Assembly (NCBI RefSeq): GCF_019443965.1
Contig: NZ_CP040814.1
Span: 1,612,001 to 1,676,000 of the forward strand
Reading direction: 5' to 3'
From: Salinibacterium sp. M195
Lineage (GTDB): Bacteria; Actinomycetota; Actinomycetes; Actinomycetales; Microbacteriaceae
DNA: 64,000 nt
The notes below the pieces were generated by a model. It searched no databases. It was given only the letters and a program-made list of their open reading frames with translations, and had not been told where the DNA came from. This document shows, piece after piece, positions 1-9,600 of this stretch. The stretch's first letter is position 1. Each line of letters starts with the position of its first letter. A program made the position numbers and the translations under genes.

Positions 1-98
1 GGCCCCGTCGTGAGGTCAAGGGCAATCTCGTAGCTGTCAACGTTGACAATCGCTTTGCGTTCTTGCGCTTCAACTCGGGTGAGGTTCTCTCCGGGCAC
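1..98 (-). CDS. pepN: Aminopeptidase N, N-terminal fragment (cut by window edge)
   Basis: Only the first 32 codons lie in the window. They read from a GTG start as MPGENLTRVEAQERK followed by a segment ending in SYEIALDLTTG, which is the characteristic opening of actinobacterial aminopeptidase N (M1 zinc metallopeptidase, cytosolic peptide turnover). A good ribosome site, GAAGGAG, lies six bases before the GTG. The gene is divergent from rpiB, and pepN next to rpiB-nei1 matches the order in Mycobacterium tuberculosis. The catalytic HEXXH region is outside the window, so activity cannot be judged. Confidence 0.85.
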   Translation of the reverse strand, partial: MPGENLTRVEAQERKAIVNVDSYEIALDLTTG

Positions 99-192
99 GT
101 ACAACTCCTTCGTTTTGGGGCGGTTTGTGGCCGCACCCAACTAGCTTATGCCGCGTCTCCTCAATGTCAGCCCTACCACTCGAATGCGACCG

Positions 193-198
193 TAGACT
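193..198 (+). promoter_or_regulatory. -10 box (TAGACT) of leaderless rpiB
   Basis: TAGACT ends six bases before the rpiB ATG, so transcription probably starts at or next to the start codon. No strong Shine-Dalgarno is present. It is identical to the proA -10 box and has the same spacing. Confidence 0.5.
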
Positions 199-204
199 GG
201 ACGA

Positions 205-693
205 ATGCGCATCCATATTGCCACCGATCATGCCGGCCTCGAGTTCAGTGCCACCCTGCAGCAGCACCTCACGGATGCCGGTCACGAAGTGATCGATCAC
301 GGTCCTGCTCAGTATGATGCGCTCGACGATTACCCCGGGTTCTGCATCGCCGCCGCCCGTGGTGTTGCTGCCGACCAGACCGCTGATGTTGACGCGCTTG
401 GTGTTGTGTTCGGTGGGTCGGGAAACGGTGAGCAGATTGCCGCAAACAAGGTGAAGGGCATCCGTGCCGCCCTCGTCTGGAACGACTCGACTGCCGCCTT
501 GGCGCGCCAACACAACGACGCCAACGTCATCTCTATTGGCGCCCGCCAGCACACCGTCGACGAGGCCACGCGCTTCATCGACCTCTTCATTGCCGAGCCC
601 TTCTCGGGCGACGAGCGTCACGCCCGCCGCATTGCTCAGCTCGCCGAGTACGAGACGACAGGCGCCATCGCAGCGCACCCCTTCGACAACTAA
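205..693 (+). CDS. rpiB: Ribose-5-phosphate isomerase B
   Basis: The 162-residue protein interconverts ribose-5-phosphate and ribulose-5-phosphate in the cytosolic pentose phosphate pathway. It has the RpiB/LacAB fold signatures: an N-terminal IATDHAGLE loop, the phosphate/active-site loop GGSGNGEQIAANKVKG at about residues 70-85 and the ISIGARQHT segment. The glutamate in GGSGNGE is the catalytic base in the actinobacterial subtype, which lacks the cysteine of the E. coli enzyme. Length equals the M. tuberculosis homologue. The stop codon overlaps the nei1 ATG by one base, so the two are cotranscribed. The start is set by a leaderless -10 box. Confidence 0.95.
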   Translation: MRIHIATDHAGLEFSATLQQHLTDAGHEVIDHGPAQYDALDDYPGFCIAAARGVAADQTADVDALGVVFGGSGNGEQIAANKVKGIRAALVWNDSTAALARQHNDANVISIGARQHTVDEATRFIDLFIAEPFSGDERHARRIAQLAEYETTGAIAAHPFDN

Positions 694-1760
694 TGCCTGA
701 GGGGCATTCCGTACATCGCATCGCGCGCCAGTTCGCGCTGCACTTCGTCGGCAAGACAGTCGCCGTGTCGTCTCCGCAAGGCCGCTTTGCTGCGGGAGCC
801 GAACGCATCGATGGACTTCGGATGCTCAGTGCCAAAGCCGTCGGCAAGCAGATGTTCCTCGAATTCGAGCACGACCGCTGGCTGCGCGTGCACCTCGGGC
901 TCTACGGAGCCTGGGATTTCGCCGGCAACTTCACCGCCGACGCGACCACGGCATCCGCTGCTGGGCGCATGGGGCAGACGAACCAGCACGGCACTGTCGT
1001 TGATGGTTCGGCTGATGATGGTGCGGATGCCGCGGGCGTTGCTGAACTGAGCAGCGCTGCGGCGGGGGCGGGCAACTCTGTGGTGGGGGAGCACGAGGAC
1101 TCGCTCGCGAGCATCGGTGCCCCGCGACGCACCCGCTTGCGGATGTCGGAGCAAGAGAAAGCGACCGACACCGTTTCTGACTTTCCGCCCGAGCCCATCG
1201 GTGCCGTACGCGTTCGCCTACTGACCGACATGACGTGCGCTGACCTTCGCGGACCAACGGCCTGCGAAGTCTTGAATCCCGACGAAGTGCAAGTTGCTCT
1301 CAACAAGCTCGGGCCCGATCCTCTAGTCGACGACAACGGCGAAGCGGAAGAACGCTTTGTCGCTACCGTGCGAAAAAAGCAGACCGCTATTGGCCTGCTG
1401 CTCATGGATCAGTCCGTCGTCAGCGGCATCGGCAACGTCTACCGGGCCGAGATTTTGTTCCGCGCCCGCCTCGACCCGCACACTCCGGGCAAACTCATTC
1501 CCGAAGAACTCGTTCGCGAACTGTGGCGGGATTGGGCAACGCTGCTCGAAATCGGTGTGCGAACCGGGCAGATGATGACCATGGAAGGTCTCACTGGCGA
1601 CGACTACACAGCGGCGCTCGCCAACCGCGCCGACCGCCACTGGGTGTATCACCGCGAAGGACTCCCGTGCCGCGTGTGTGGCACCAACATCGCGATGGAA
1701 CTTGCTTCGGCGCGCAAACTCTATTGGTGCCCCAGCTGCCAAGCACCGCTAGGAGGCTGA
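693..1760 (+). CDS. nei1: Fpg/Nei family DNA glycosylase, Nei1 type, with an insertion
   Basis: This is a bifunctional base-excision DNA glycosylase/AP lyase for oxidised pyrimidines. The mature N-terminus PEGHS supplies the catalytic proline and glutamate. Conserved blocks follow: GKQMFLEF with the loop lysine near residue 52, the H2TH segment SGIGNVYRAE near 244-253, and a C-terminal zinc finger with cysteines at about 326, 329, 346 and 349. At 355 residues it is about 85 longer than M. tuberculosis Nei1. The extra part is an Ala/Gly/Asp-rich stretch at about residues 80-165 between two core strands, probably a disordered loop. It overlaps rpiB by one base, and paiB follows directly. Confidence 0.9.
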   Translation: MPEGHSVHRIARQFALHFVGKTVAVSSPQGRFAAGAERIDGLRMLSAKAVGKQMFLEFEHDRWLRVHLGLYGAWDFAGNFTADATTASAAGRMGQTNQHGTVVDGSADDGADAAGVAELSSAAAGAGNSVVGEHEDSLASIGAPRRTRLRMSEQEKATDTVSDFPPEPIGAVRVRLLTDMTCADLRGPTACEVLNPDEVQVALNKLGPDPLVDDNGEAEERFVATVRKKQTAIGLLLMDQSVVSGIGNVYRAEILFRARLDPHTPGKLIPEELVRELWRDWATLLEIGVRTGQMMTMEGLTGDDYTAALANRADRHWVYHREGLPCRVCGTNIAMELASARKLYWCPSCQAPLGG

Positions 1761-1761
1761 C

Positions 1762-2385
1762 ATGCGTCACACCCCGACCTACGTCATCACTGACCCGGCC
1801 GAAGTGCGCCGTCTCATCGGCGAGCACCCGTGGGCCACAATCGTCTCACCGGCCTCGAGCGGCATGGTTGCCTCGCACTACCCGGTGATGCTCGAAAACC
1901 GCGATGACCAGATCAGTCTCGTCACGCATTTTGGGCGACCGGATGACCAACTGCACGAACTCGGTCAGCACGAGGTTCTCGTCATTATCCAAGGACCGCA
2001 CGGCTACATTTCGTCGAGCTGGTATCCCGAAGGCGACAACATTCCCACCTGGAACCACGCCACCGCGCACCTCTACGGCACCCCCGAAATCCTGAGCGAC
2101 GAAGAGAATTTTCGCGTGCTCAGTGAACTCGTCGATCACTTCGAACACCACGTTGAGCATCCGGTATCGCTCAGTGATGACGAAGCCGGCGCTCGCCGCG
2201 CCGCCAAGGGAACCGTCGGGCTTCGCATCGTGATCGACCGCTTCGATGCCCGCCTGAAGATGAGTCAAAACAAGAAACCTGCCGTGCGGGAGCAGATTGT
2301 GCACGAACTCAGCGCGAATGGCACGTACAGTAGCCCAGAACTGGCCGCAGAAATGACAAGGGCACGACCGAGTGAAACTGACTAA
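1762..2385 (+). CDS. PaiB-type FMN-binding protein
   Basis: The 207-residue protein belongs to the FMN_bind_2/PaiB family, a split-barrel flavin-binding fold. Bacillus PaiB was described as a negative regulator of sporulation and degradative enzymes, but biochemical function is generally unsettled. Recognisable blocks are the N-terminal PTYVITDPAEV, the SHYPVML strand and the GPHGYISSSWY motif near residue 77, followed by VPTWNY-like IPTWNHATAHLYG. It starts one base after nei1 and overlaps the downstream amidohydrolase by 14 bases, so it belongs to the rpiB-nei1 transcription unit. A flavin-dependent reductase or oxidase role is an alternative. Confidence 0.85.
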   Translation: MRHTPTYVITDPAEVRRLIGEHPWATIVSPASSGMVASHYPVMLENRDDQISLVTHFGRPDDQLHELGQHEVLVIIQGPHGYISSSWYPEGDNIPTWNHATAHLYGTPEILSDEENFRVLSELVDHFEHHVEHPVSLSDDEAGARRAAKGTVGLRIVIDRFDARLKMSQNKKPAVREQIVHELSANGTYSSPELAAEMTRARPSETD

Positions 2386-3856
2386 CGCCCGCATCGTCGG
2401 AGACGATGCTTCCGTTCTGGTCGACGTAACCCTCTCTGAGGGGCGCATCGTCGCCATTGAGCCGCACACCGCTTCGGATGCTGCCGCCGAGACCGCACGT
2501 GACCAGACCGCACGCAACGAAGCTTCCAGCCCCGAGGTCGTCGACCTCGATGGCCGCTGGATCATGCCCGGCCTGTGGGATCAGCACGTGCACTCGAGCA
2601 TGTGGGCCCAACAGGCACAACGACTCGACCTGAGCCACACCACGTCAGCGACCGAAGTCGCGGTGACTCTCGCCACCTCGGTTCTTCCTCACACAGACGG
2701 CATCATCGTTGGCCAAGGATTCCGGGACGCGCTCTGGCCAGACCAGCCCACCCGCGCGCTGCTCGACTCGGCCGTTTCTGAAATCGCCGTCGTGCTCGTC
2801 AGCGGAGACCTGCACTCCTGCTGGCTCAATAGCCTCGCCCTCGAACGCTTCGGATTCTACGATCATCCGACCGGTTTCTTGCGCGAGGAAGAAGCCTTTG
2901 CTGTCGGCAGTGCGCTCAGTCGAGTCGAGCCCGACATTCTCGATGGCTGGATTCACGAGAGCGCCCAAGAGGCAGCCTCGCGCGGCATCGTCGGCATCGT
3001 CGATCTCGAAATGACCTGGGAATTCGACAACTGGCACCGGCGCATGCTCGAAGGCTTCGACCTGTTCCGGGTGCGCGTTGGGGTCTACCCGCGCTTTCTG
3101 GAACGAGCAATCTCCGAAGGTCTCGCGACCGGGCAACAGCTTGCGCCGCTGCTCGAAGTTGGGCCGTTCAAGGTCATCACCGATGGCTCGCTCAACACGA
3201 GAACCGCCTATTGCATGGAGTCCTACCCGGGAGACGGCGAGAACCGGGGAATGCTGAACATTCCACCAGACGAACTCATCGATTGGATTCGTACCGCCAG
3301 TGACGCCGGCCTGTCACCAGCCGTGCACGCCATCGGCGACGACGCCAACCGACTCGCCCTCGATGCTTTCGAAGCAGTCGGATGCCGTGGCCGCATCGAG
3401 CACGCCCAGTTGCTTTCCCCAGAAGACATCCCTCGCTTCGCCGCTCTCGGAATTGCCGCAAGCGTGCAACCCGAACACGCCATGGATGACCGTGACGTAG
3501 CGGACGCCTACTGGGCGGGACGCACGCACCGCACGATCGCACTGCGAACGTTGCTCGACGCTGGCGCCGAACTGCTGATGGGCTCTGACGCTCCCGTTGC
3601 TCCGCTCGACCCGTGGGCAACCATTGCCTCGGCCGTGAGCCGCAGCCGCGATGGGCGCGAGCCGTGGCATCCGGAACAGTGCATCACTATCGACGAAGCA
3701 TTACGGGCCTCAACTCAGTCAACGATCGCCATCGGTGAGGTTGCCGACATTGTCGTGACGCGAAAAAACCCGCTCGACTGCAGCGGTGAAGAACTGCGGG
3801 CGATGCGGGTTGATGCGACGATTCTTGATGGTCGCTTCACTCACAACGAGTTGTAA
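2372..3856 (+). CDS. YtcJ-like metal-dependent amidohydrolase
   Basis: The 494-residue protein is an amidohydrolase_3 (YtcJ/NfdA-like) enzyme predicted to hydrolyse an amide or formyl bond; the substrate is unknown. It has a small N-terminal beta-sandwich, then the metal-binding HVH of MPGLWDQHVHS (residues 72 and 74), AVHAIGDDAN near 316, RIEHAQ near 340 and GSDAPV near 404, all typical of the TIM-barrel metal centre. The GTG start at 2372 overlaps the end of paiB by 14 bases. It is the last gene of the rpiB unit and converges on dps. Confidence 0.85.
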   Translation: MKLTNARIVGDDASVLVDVTLSEGRIVAIEPHTASDAAAETARDQTARNEASSPEVVDLDGRWIMPGLWDQHVHSSMWAQQAQRLDLSHTTSATEVAVTLATSVLPHTDGIIVGQGFRDALWPDQPTRALLDSAVSEIAVVLVSGDLHSCWLNSLALERFGFYDHPTGFLREEEAFAVGSALSRVEPDILDGWIHESAQEAASRGIVGIVDLEMTWEFDNWHRRMLEGFDLFRVRVGVYPRFLERAISEGLATGQQLAPLLEVGPFKVITDGSLNTRTAYCMESYPGDGENRGMLNIPPDELIDWIRTASDAGLSPAVHAIGDDANRLALDAFEAVGCRGRIEHAQLLSPEDIPRFAALGIAASVQPEHAMDDRDVADAYWAGRTHRTIALRTLLDAGAELLMGSDAPVAPLDPWATIASAVSRSRDGREPWHPEQCITIDEALRASTQSTIAIGEVADIVVTRKNPLDCSGEELRAMRVDATILDGRFTHNEL

Positions 3857-3893
3857 AAACAACACGTCGGGAGCGCCGCGACCACCAGAAAAG

Positions 3894-4382
3894 TTACTTG
3901 GTGGCGAGGTGAGCGAAGAGGAACCAGCGGTCCTTCTCAAGCCCACGGGCGATCTCAATCGCGACGTCTTCGCTGACCTTGTCGAGCTCACCGAGCTCAT
4001 CGACGGCGGTGCGCACGGTGACGAGCGTGGCATCGATCGCGGCGATGACCTGAGCAATGACCTCGTCAGACTGCTGAAAACCAGCAGTCATGCTCGGGGT
4101 CGTTGCCTTGGCACCGACAGTCTGCGTGCGGGCGTCAATCGGGAGTCCGAGAGCGACAACACGCTCAGCGGCGGTGTCTGCCCATTCGCGGGCATGGTCG
4201 ACGATCACGTCGAGGAGTTCGTGAACTGCCTGAAAGTTGACGCCACGAACGTGCCAGTGGGCCTGCTTGCCATCAATCGACAGTGCGGTGAGGTCGGTGA
4301 CTACGGGGCCTAGGAACTGGGCAACACCCGAGGTGACGTCAGGGTCTGCTGAGGTCTGTGGAACTGCTTTAATCTCGGTCAT
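3894..4382 (-). CDS. dps: Dps-family ferritin-like DNA-protection protein
   Basis: The 162-residue protein belongs to the Dps family, which forms a 12-subunit iron-storing shell and protects DNA from oxidative damage. The ferroxidase signature is present: the HWHVRG segment, HELLDVIVDHAREWADTAAER with the spaced His, Asp and Glu ligands, and the typical four-helix length. The start is placed at ATG 4382 rather than an in-frame upstream ATG because a strong CGAAGGAG ribosome site lies just before it. It stands alone, converging with the amidohydrolase gene and divergent from the histidine kinase. Confidence 0.93.
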   Translation of the reverse strand: MTEIKAVPQTSADPDVTSGVAQFLGPVVTDLTALSIDGKQAHWHVRGVNFQAVHELLDVIVDHAREWADTAAERVVALGLPIDARTQTVGAKATTPSMTAGFQQSDEVIAQVIAAIDATLVTVRTAVDELGELDKVSEDVAIEIARGLEKDRWFLFAHLATK

Positions 4383-4598
4383 TTGTGCTCCTTCGTTGTT
4401 CTTCAGATACAACGTTACGACTGTTGAAAAATTTCACAAGCAAGCTGAGGCAACACTTACCAGCCTCACCTGGTTCGTACGGGGGCTAACCCCACTGCCG
4501 GTTTGTGAGTATCCACGCTGGGGAGCGCTGGCAGATTTCGGGATGCTCATTGAGGCAAACATTCGCCCCGTGATGCGCAAGACTAAAGCGAGAGACTT

Positions 4599-5969
4599 AT
4601 GACGACACAGACCACAGCAAAAGCCCGCAACCCTTACTGGCAGTTGTGGCGCAGCACGCCAAAAGAAGTGCTGTACCTGATGCTGGGGTTCCCGATCGCG
4701 ATGACCGGGTTTGGCGTGGCCATCTCGCTGGTCGCCAGCGGCATCGGCACCCTCGCCGTATTCCTCATCGGTTTCTTCGTGATGATTCTTGCGCTCTACG
4801 TTGGCCGCGGCTTCGGCCTCGTGCACGTCAATCTTTTGGAATGGTCTGGGCGTAAGAAACTTGAGCGCCCCGACTGGCAAGACGATCGTGCCGCAACCGG
4901 ATTCGGCGGGTGGCTGACCGCAACGTTGGGCAACGCGCACTACTGGCTCTATCTGCTGCACACCACCGTCTTGGGGTTCATTCTCACGATTATCACGTGG
5001 ACCATCTCCCTCGTCTGGCTCAGCGTCGGGCTCATCGGGCTTTCGTCGTGGTTCATCCGCAGCCAAGTCGATGGTGAGAACTCGGATTGGTCGCTCGGCG
5101 AATGGTTCTTCGGGCTCATCGGGTTCAACACCGAGGGCTGGAATCTCGAAGTGGCCGACAACATCGTCGCCTTCGCCGTCGGACTCATCTTCATCGCGAC
5201 CTTGCCATTCGTCACTCGTGGCCTTGTCTTGACTCATTGGTGGCTCGCTCGCGGAACCCTCACGGCCTTCAAATCAGACGGATTGCGCCGCGAAGTGCAG
5301 TCTCTCGAAGAGTCGCGGGGCGCTGCGCTCTCTGCCGAGGGGCACTCACTTCGCCGTCTTGAGCGGGACATTCATGATGGTCCGCAGCAGCGGCTGGTGC
5401 GATTGCAAATGGATCTTGCGGCAGCCGAACGCCAACTCGATACCAACCCAGAGCAGGCACGAAGTCTCTTGAGCGAGGCTCAGGGGCACGCATCCGAGGC
5501 TCTCGAAGAATTGCGGGCGCTTTCTCGTGGATTCGCGCCGCCCCTGCTCTTGGATCGCGGACTTGTCGCCGCCATCGAATCGGTCTCATCGCGAGCCGCA
5601 GTACCGACCACCCTGACGGCACAGCTGCCCGATGGCGTTCACCTGCCAAGCGAAGTTGAGCGCGCGTCGTACTTCGTTGTCGCCGAACTGGTGACAAATG
5701 TTGCAAAGCATTCCGGTGCCACGAATGCGGAGGTGGTCCTGAGTATCGAAACTGTGACCGAACGCGACTGGCTCTCTGTGCAGGTGCGCGATAACGGAAC
5801 TGGCGGCGCAATTGTGGCGGCTGAACACGGGCTCGCGGGGATCGAAGAGCGCGTGCGCGGTGTTGGCGGCCGTTTCGAGATCGAAAGCCCGGCCGGCGGA
5901 CCGACCACTGTCACCGCACTGCTTCCCCTGCCCAAGCAAGTGACGGAACGAGCACCGATTGCCCTCTAG
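4599..5969 (+). CDS. Membrane sensor histidine kinase (HisKA_3 type)
   Basis: The 456-residue NarL-type two-component sensor has an N-terminal membrane sensor domain with about four to six hydrophobic segments (roughly residues 25-70 and 112-215). A dimerisation/phosphoacceptor segment LERDIHDGPQQRLV follows with His259. The HATPase domain has an N-box ELVTNVAKHSG, a G1 box RDNGTGG and a G2 box GLAGIEERVRGVGG. The membrane part resembles the actinobacterial PF13796-type sensor region. The response regulator follows immediately. The signal sensed is unknown, though pairs of this architecture often control efflux or envelope genes. Confidence 0.92.
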   Translation: MTTQTTAKARNPYWQLWRSTPKEVLYLMLGFPIAMTGFGVAISLVASGIGTLAVFLIGFFVMILALYVGRGFGLVHVNLLEWSGRKKLERPDWQDDRAATGFGGWLTATLGNAHYWLYLLHTTVLGFILTIITWTISLVWLSVGLIGLSSWFIRSQVDGENSDWSLGEWFFGLIGFNTEGWNLEVADNIVAFAVGLIFIATLPFVTRGLVLTHWWLARGTLTAFKSDGLRREVQSLEESRGAALSAEGHSLRRLERDIHDGPQQRLVRLQMDLAAAERQLDTNPEQARSLLSEAQGHASEALEELRALSRGFAPPLLLDRGLVAAIESVSSRAAVPTTLTAQLPDGVHLPSEVERASYFVVAELVTNVAKHSGATNAEVVLSIETVTERDWLSVQVRDNGTGGAIVAAEHGLAGIEERVRGVGGRFEIESPAGGPTTVTALLPLPKQVTERAPIAL

Positions 5970-5972
5970 TCT
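5967..5972 (+). promoter_or_regulatory. -10 box (TAGTCT) before the response regulator
   Basis: TAGTCT lies over the kinase stop codon and ends seven bases before ATG 5980. It suggests an additional leaderless transcript for the regulator and favours that ATG over the upstream TTG 5959. Confidence 0.35.
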
Positions 5973-5979
5973 TGACCGC

Positions 5980-6627
5980 ATGAGCCCTTTACGTGTTGCG
6001 GTTGCCGATGATTCGGTGCTGCTGCGTGAAGGGCTTGTGCGTGTGCTTATCGAGGCAGGATTCGATGTTGTCGGTGCATTCGGCGACGCGGATGAACTGC
6101 TCGCCAAGCTCGATGACTGTTCACCCGATCTGGTTGTGCTCGATGTGCGCATGCCGCCCACGTTCCGCGATGAGGGCGTGCGCGCGGCGATTCGTCTGCG
6201 CGAATTGCGACCGCATATCGGCATCCTGCTGTTATCGCAGTATGTCGAGGTTGTGTACGCCCAAGAACTACTCTCGTCCGGTCGTGGCGGTGTCGGCTAC
6301 CTGCTGAAGGATCGCGTTGCTTCGCTCGATGAGCTTCGGGATGCCGTTGAGAGGATTTCTGCCGGCAGCACGGTGCTCGATCCTGAGGTCGTGGCGCAGT
6401 TGGTTGGCCGCCGCCAAGATCCGTTGATGTCGTTGACTCCGCGCGAGCATGAGGTGATGACTCTCGTGGCCGAAGGGCGCACGAATGCGGCCATCGCGAA
6501 ACAGCTGGTGATCGGTGTCGGCGCTGTGGAAAAGAACGTGACGTCGATCTTTCAGAAACTCAATCTCGAGGATTCTGGGAGCGATCATCGTCGTGTTCTC
6601 GCCGTACTGACCTGGTTGCAGCGCTAA
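5980..6627 (+). CDS. NarL/FixJ-family response regulator
   Basis: The 215-residue regulator has an N-terminal receiver domain (acidic pair at residues 10-11, phosphoacceptor Asp55 in VVLDVRMP) and a C-terminal LuxR-type helix-turn-helix (LTPREHEVMTLVAEGRTNAAIA). It is the expected partner of the kinase just upstream. The start is taken as ATG 5980; a TTG at 5959 would overlap the kinase by 11 bases and adds no conserved residues. Targets are not evident, although the giant membrane protein gene ends 49 bases downstream on the opposite strand. Confidence 0.93.
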   Translation: MSPLRVAVADDSVLLREGLVRVLIEAGFDVVGAFGDADELLAKLDDCSPDLVVLDVRMPPTFRDEGVRAAIRLRELRPHIGILLLSQYVEVVYAQELLSSGRGGVGYLLKDRVASLDELRDAVERISAGSTVLDPEVVAQLVGRRQDPLMSLTPREHEVMTLVAEGRTNAAIAKQLVIGVGAVEKNVTSIFQKLNLEDSGSDHRRVLAVLTWLQR

Positions 6628-6675
6628 CCTCCGAGGACACCGCTGCCGCGCGTTGACCTGGCTGCGCGTCGCGCG

Positions 6676-9600
6676 CTAGCGCAGTGAGCTGATCTTCGTG
6701 TTGAGCGACTTGAAGTCGCGGATGCGGCGCTCGAGGGTGATTCCCAAGAACAGCACAATGGCGCCACCGACAACCGCCCACATCCACCAGTCTGTGAGCT
6801 GATAGAAGCTGACAATCGCGGGGGCGAAGGTGTGCGCGGCGTGAATGAGCACCACGGCGCTGGCGATGAGCAGTGGGGCAGCGAGTTTGCGCCAGGCTCC
6901 GACGATGATCAGCAGCACGCCGACAATACCGAGGGCGACGATGCGCCACAGCGTGTGCACGCTAGCGACGTCAGTAAAGGTCAACACGAGGCTCGGAACG
7001 AGCGTGATCACGATTCCGGGGGCGAGCCACTGCCAGCTTCGAGCATCTGGGTCTCGGGCCAATCGCAGGGCGCCATGAGCGATGAGTGCAGCGCCTAACA
7101 GCACGGTGACCCATTCGATCGGGGTGATGAGGGAAGCGACCAACGCGATAGCGCCGTGTGCGGCAGCCTGCCCGAACGCCAAATAGCTGACCCGGCGGGT
7201 GAGTGGTGGCGTCGAAGCGCTGACGCTGACGACGAGCAGCACTGCGCCGAGAGCCACGAGCGCAATAACTCTGATGTCGTTGGCGGTGGATCCGCTTCCC
7301 GTGTGAAGAGCGATGGCCGTTTCGAGGGCGTAAAGCACAACGAGCGCAGTGCCGAGCAGCGCTTCGCTTGTGACCTTCCAGCGCGTGTCTGCTGCCGTCG
7401 CAGCGAACCGTGAGACGACAAGTCCTACGCTGGCGAGCGCCAGCAGGGCGACTGCTCCGAGGATCCATCCATCGGTTTCGAGAGAAGCGCCACGCTCGCT
7501 GTAGATCGCGTAGAGCGTGCGCGCTGTCGTCGCGACGATTAGCCCCGTGGCGGATGCCGCGATCGCCGCACCCCAAAGTGCGAGGAGTTGTGGCCGCGGT
7601 CTGACGAACGCGGCGAGGAGAAGGAGGGCACCGCTAAATCCGGTGATGGCTATCGCCCGGCTCCCTGATTCCGCTGCGACATCGATCGAGAGCGGAACAA
7701 TCCCGATCAGAAGCCCGACGAATGCGATGTACGGAGTTGATGTGAGGCGATGCTCCCGCAATTCGGCGCGGGCGGTGAGCGCGGCGATGGCGAGGATCAA
7801 TGCGGCGAGGGGGAGCACATAGGCCTCGAGCGCATCGACCTGTGACTCGCCGAGTCGAATCCACAAGGCCCAGGTGGCAAACGCCACTGCCGCCCACAGT
7901 ATGTGGCGGCGCGGTGATGCTGAGCCGAAGATGCCGTCGCTCGAAATCGACGAAAGCAAGAGAACTATCGCGACGAGTAGGGCGATCAACCAGTGACTTA
8001 ACTGTGGTTGCAGAATCGCGCTGACGGTGGTGACCCCGGCGACGGCGAGTGCGCTGAGCTCGCTGGCGCGTCGCAGGTGAGCGTGCTGTTCGCGCACCCG
8101 GAGCGTCATGCTCAACGTGCCGATCACGACTGCTGCGGTGGCAGGCGCAAGTTCAATGGCGGTGTTGTTGAGGCCAAGGATTCTGCTGACACTATCGAGT
8201 GCCCACGCCGTTGACGGCGCGAGAACGAGAGCGGCGGCGATTCGTTCGACCACGTGCGTTGTTGCGCCTCTCGCGAGCATCGTCAGGCCGAGAACGGCAA
8301 GGAGCACCGCCGAAACGATCAGGCTGATGACGGGAAGCGGCAGCAGGAGCTCGGGGAACGAGGAAGGCGTGGCGTTCGCGCTCGCGATCCACAGGGTCGT
8401 CGCGGCTGGAGCGACGATGGCGAATCCGAGCCACCACAACACGCGACGTTCTCGATCATGAACGTCGCGAGCTTTCGACCAGAGCGAACGCGCGAACAGC
8501 CCAATAGCCAAGATCGAGACGGCAAACCACCACTCGTAGGGGTGAAGGACGAGTGCTTCCTGCGCAGAGAGAGTTGCCAAGAACGCGAGGGCCAACGCGA
8601 TGTAGCTGAGTTTAGGGGTGAGGGGGAAGGGTGTCGCTCGCCGGCTCAGGACGAGCAGCGCCGCCGCCAAGAGAACGAGGGAATAGATGCGGATATCGCT
8701 CGCGATAGCGATTGTGTTGTCACTGCTGCGCACTATGACTGTCTCGATCACGAAGAGTTGAACGATGCCGGCACCAAGCAGCACTTCGCTCGTGACGCGC
8801 CAGCGAGTGGCTTCGGTCGCAGCGGAGAACCCTGAGTTGATGAGTCCGAAGCTTGCTAAGGCGAGTACGGCAACGCTGCCAAGCACCCAATAATCGATGC
8901 CGGGCGGGATGCCGGGGGAGTTCGTGATTGCGGTGAGAGCGCGAGATGAGGTGGCAAGGACCAACCCGCTTGCTGCCGCAATGGTCGCGACGCCCCAGAA
9001 GTCAACGAGCCGCGGGCGTGGAGTAACAAACGCGGCAGCGAGCAGCAACGCTCCGCACAATCCGGCCATCACCAGCGTGCGAAGTTCTGTGCCACTTGCC
9101 GCGTTCAGGGAGAGCGGCACGATCGCGATGAGGAGGCCAACGAGAGAAATGTATGGTGCCGATCGCAGGCTGGATTCGCGCAACTCGGCCCGCGCGATAA
9201 AGACGGAGATCGCGAGAACTACGGCGGCGATCGGCAGCACATAGGCCTCGAGCGCATCGACGCGCGACTGATCCAGCCGCAGCCAGAGAGCCCAGCTTGC
9301 GAACGCGACTGCCAACCAGATCGCGTGGCGGCGAAGAGATCGTGAGCCAAATATTCCGTCGGCTGAGATTGACGCGAGAAGGATGGTGATTGCCACCAGA
9401 AGGGCAATCAGCCAGTGACTCGCTTGCGGCTGAAGGATCGCAGAAGCTGTGGTCACGCCGGCAACAGTGAGTGCGCTGAGCTCGCTGACCAATCGCACGC
9501 GCGGATGGTGCTCTCGCACGCGCAACGTCATGCTCAGGATGCCGATGAGGACGGATGCTGTGGCTGGCGCCAGTTCAATCGCAATGACGTTGAGTCCCAG

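Noticed and set aside
4434..5237. 267-codon open frame antisense to the histidine kinase
   Set aside because: Its composition (Asp/Glu/Pro-rich) mirrors the codon bias of the kinase on the other strand, and it has no recognisable domain or ribosome site. Treated as a shadow frame.
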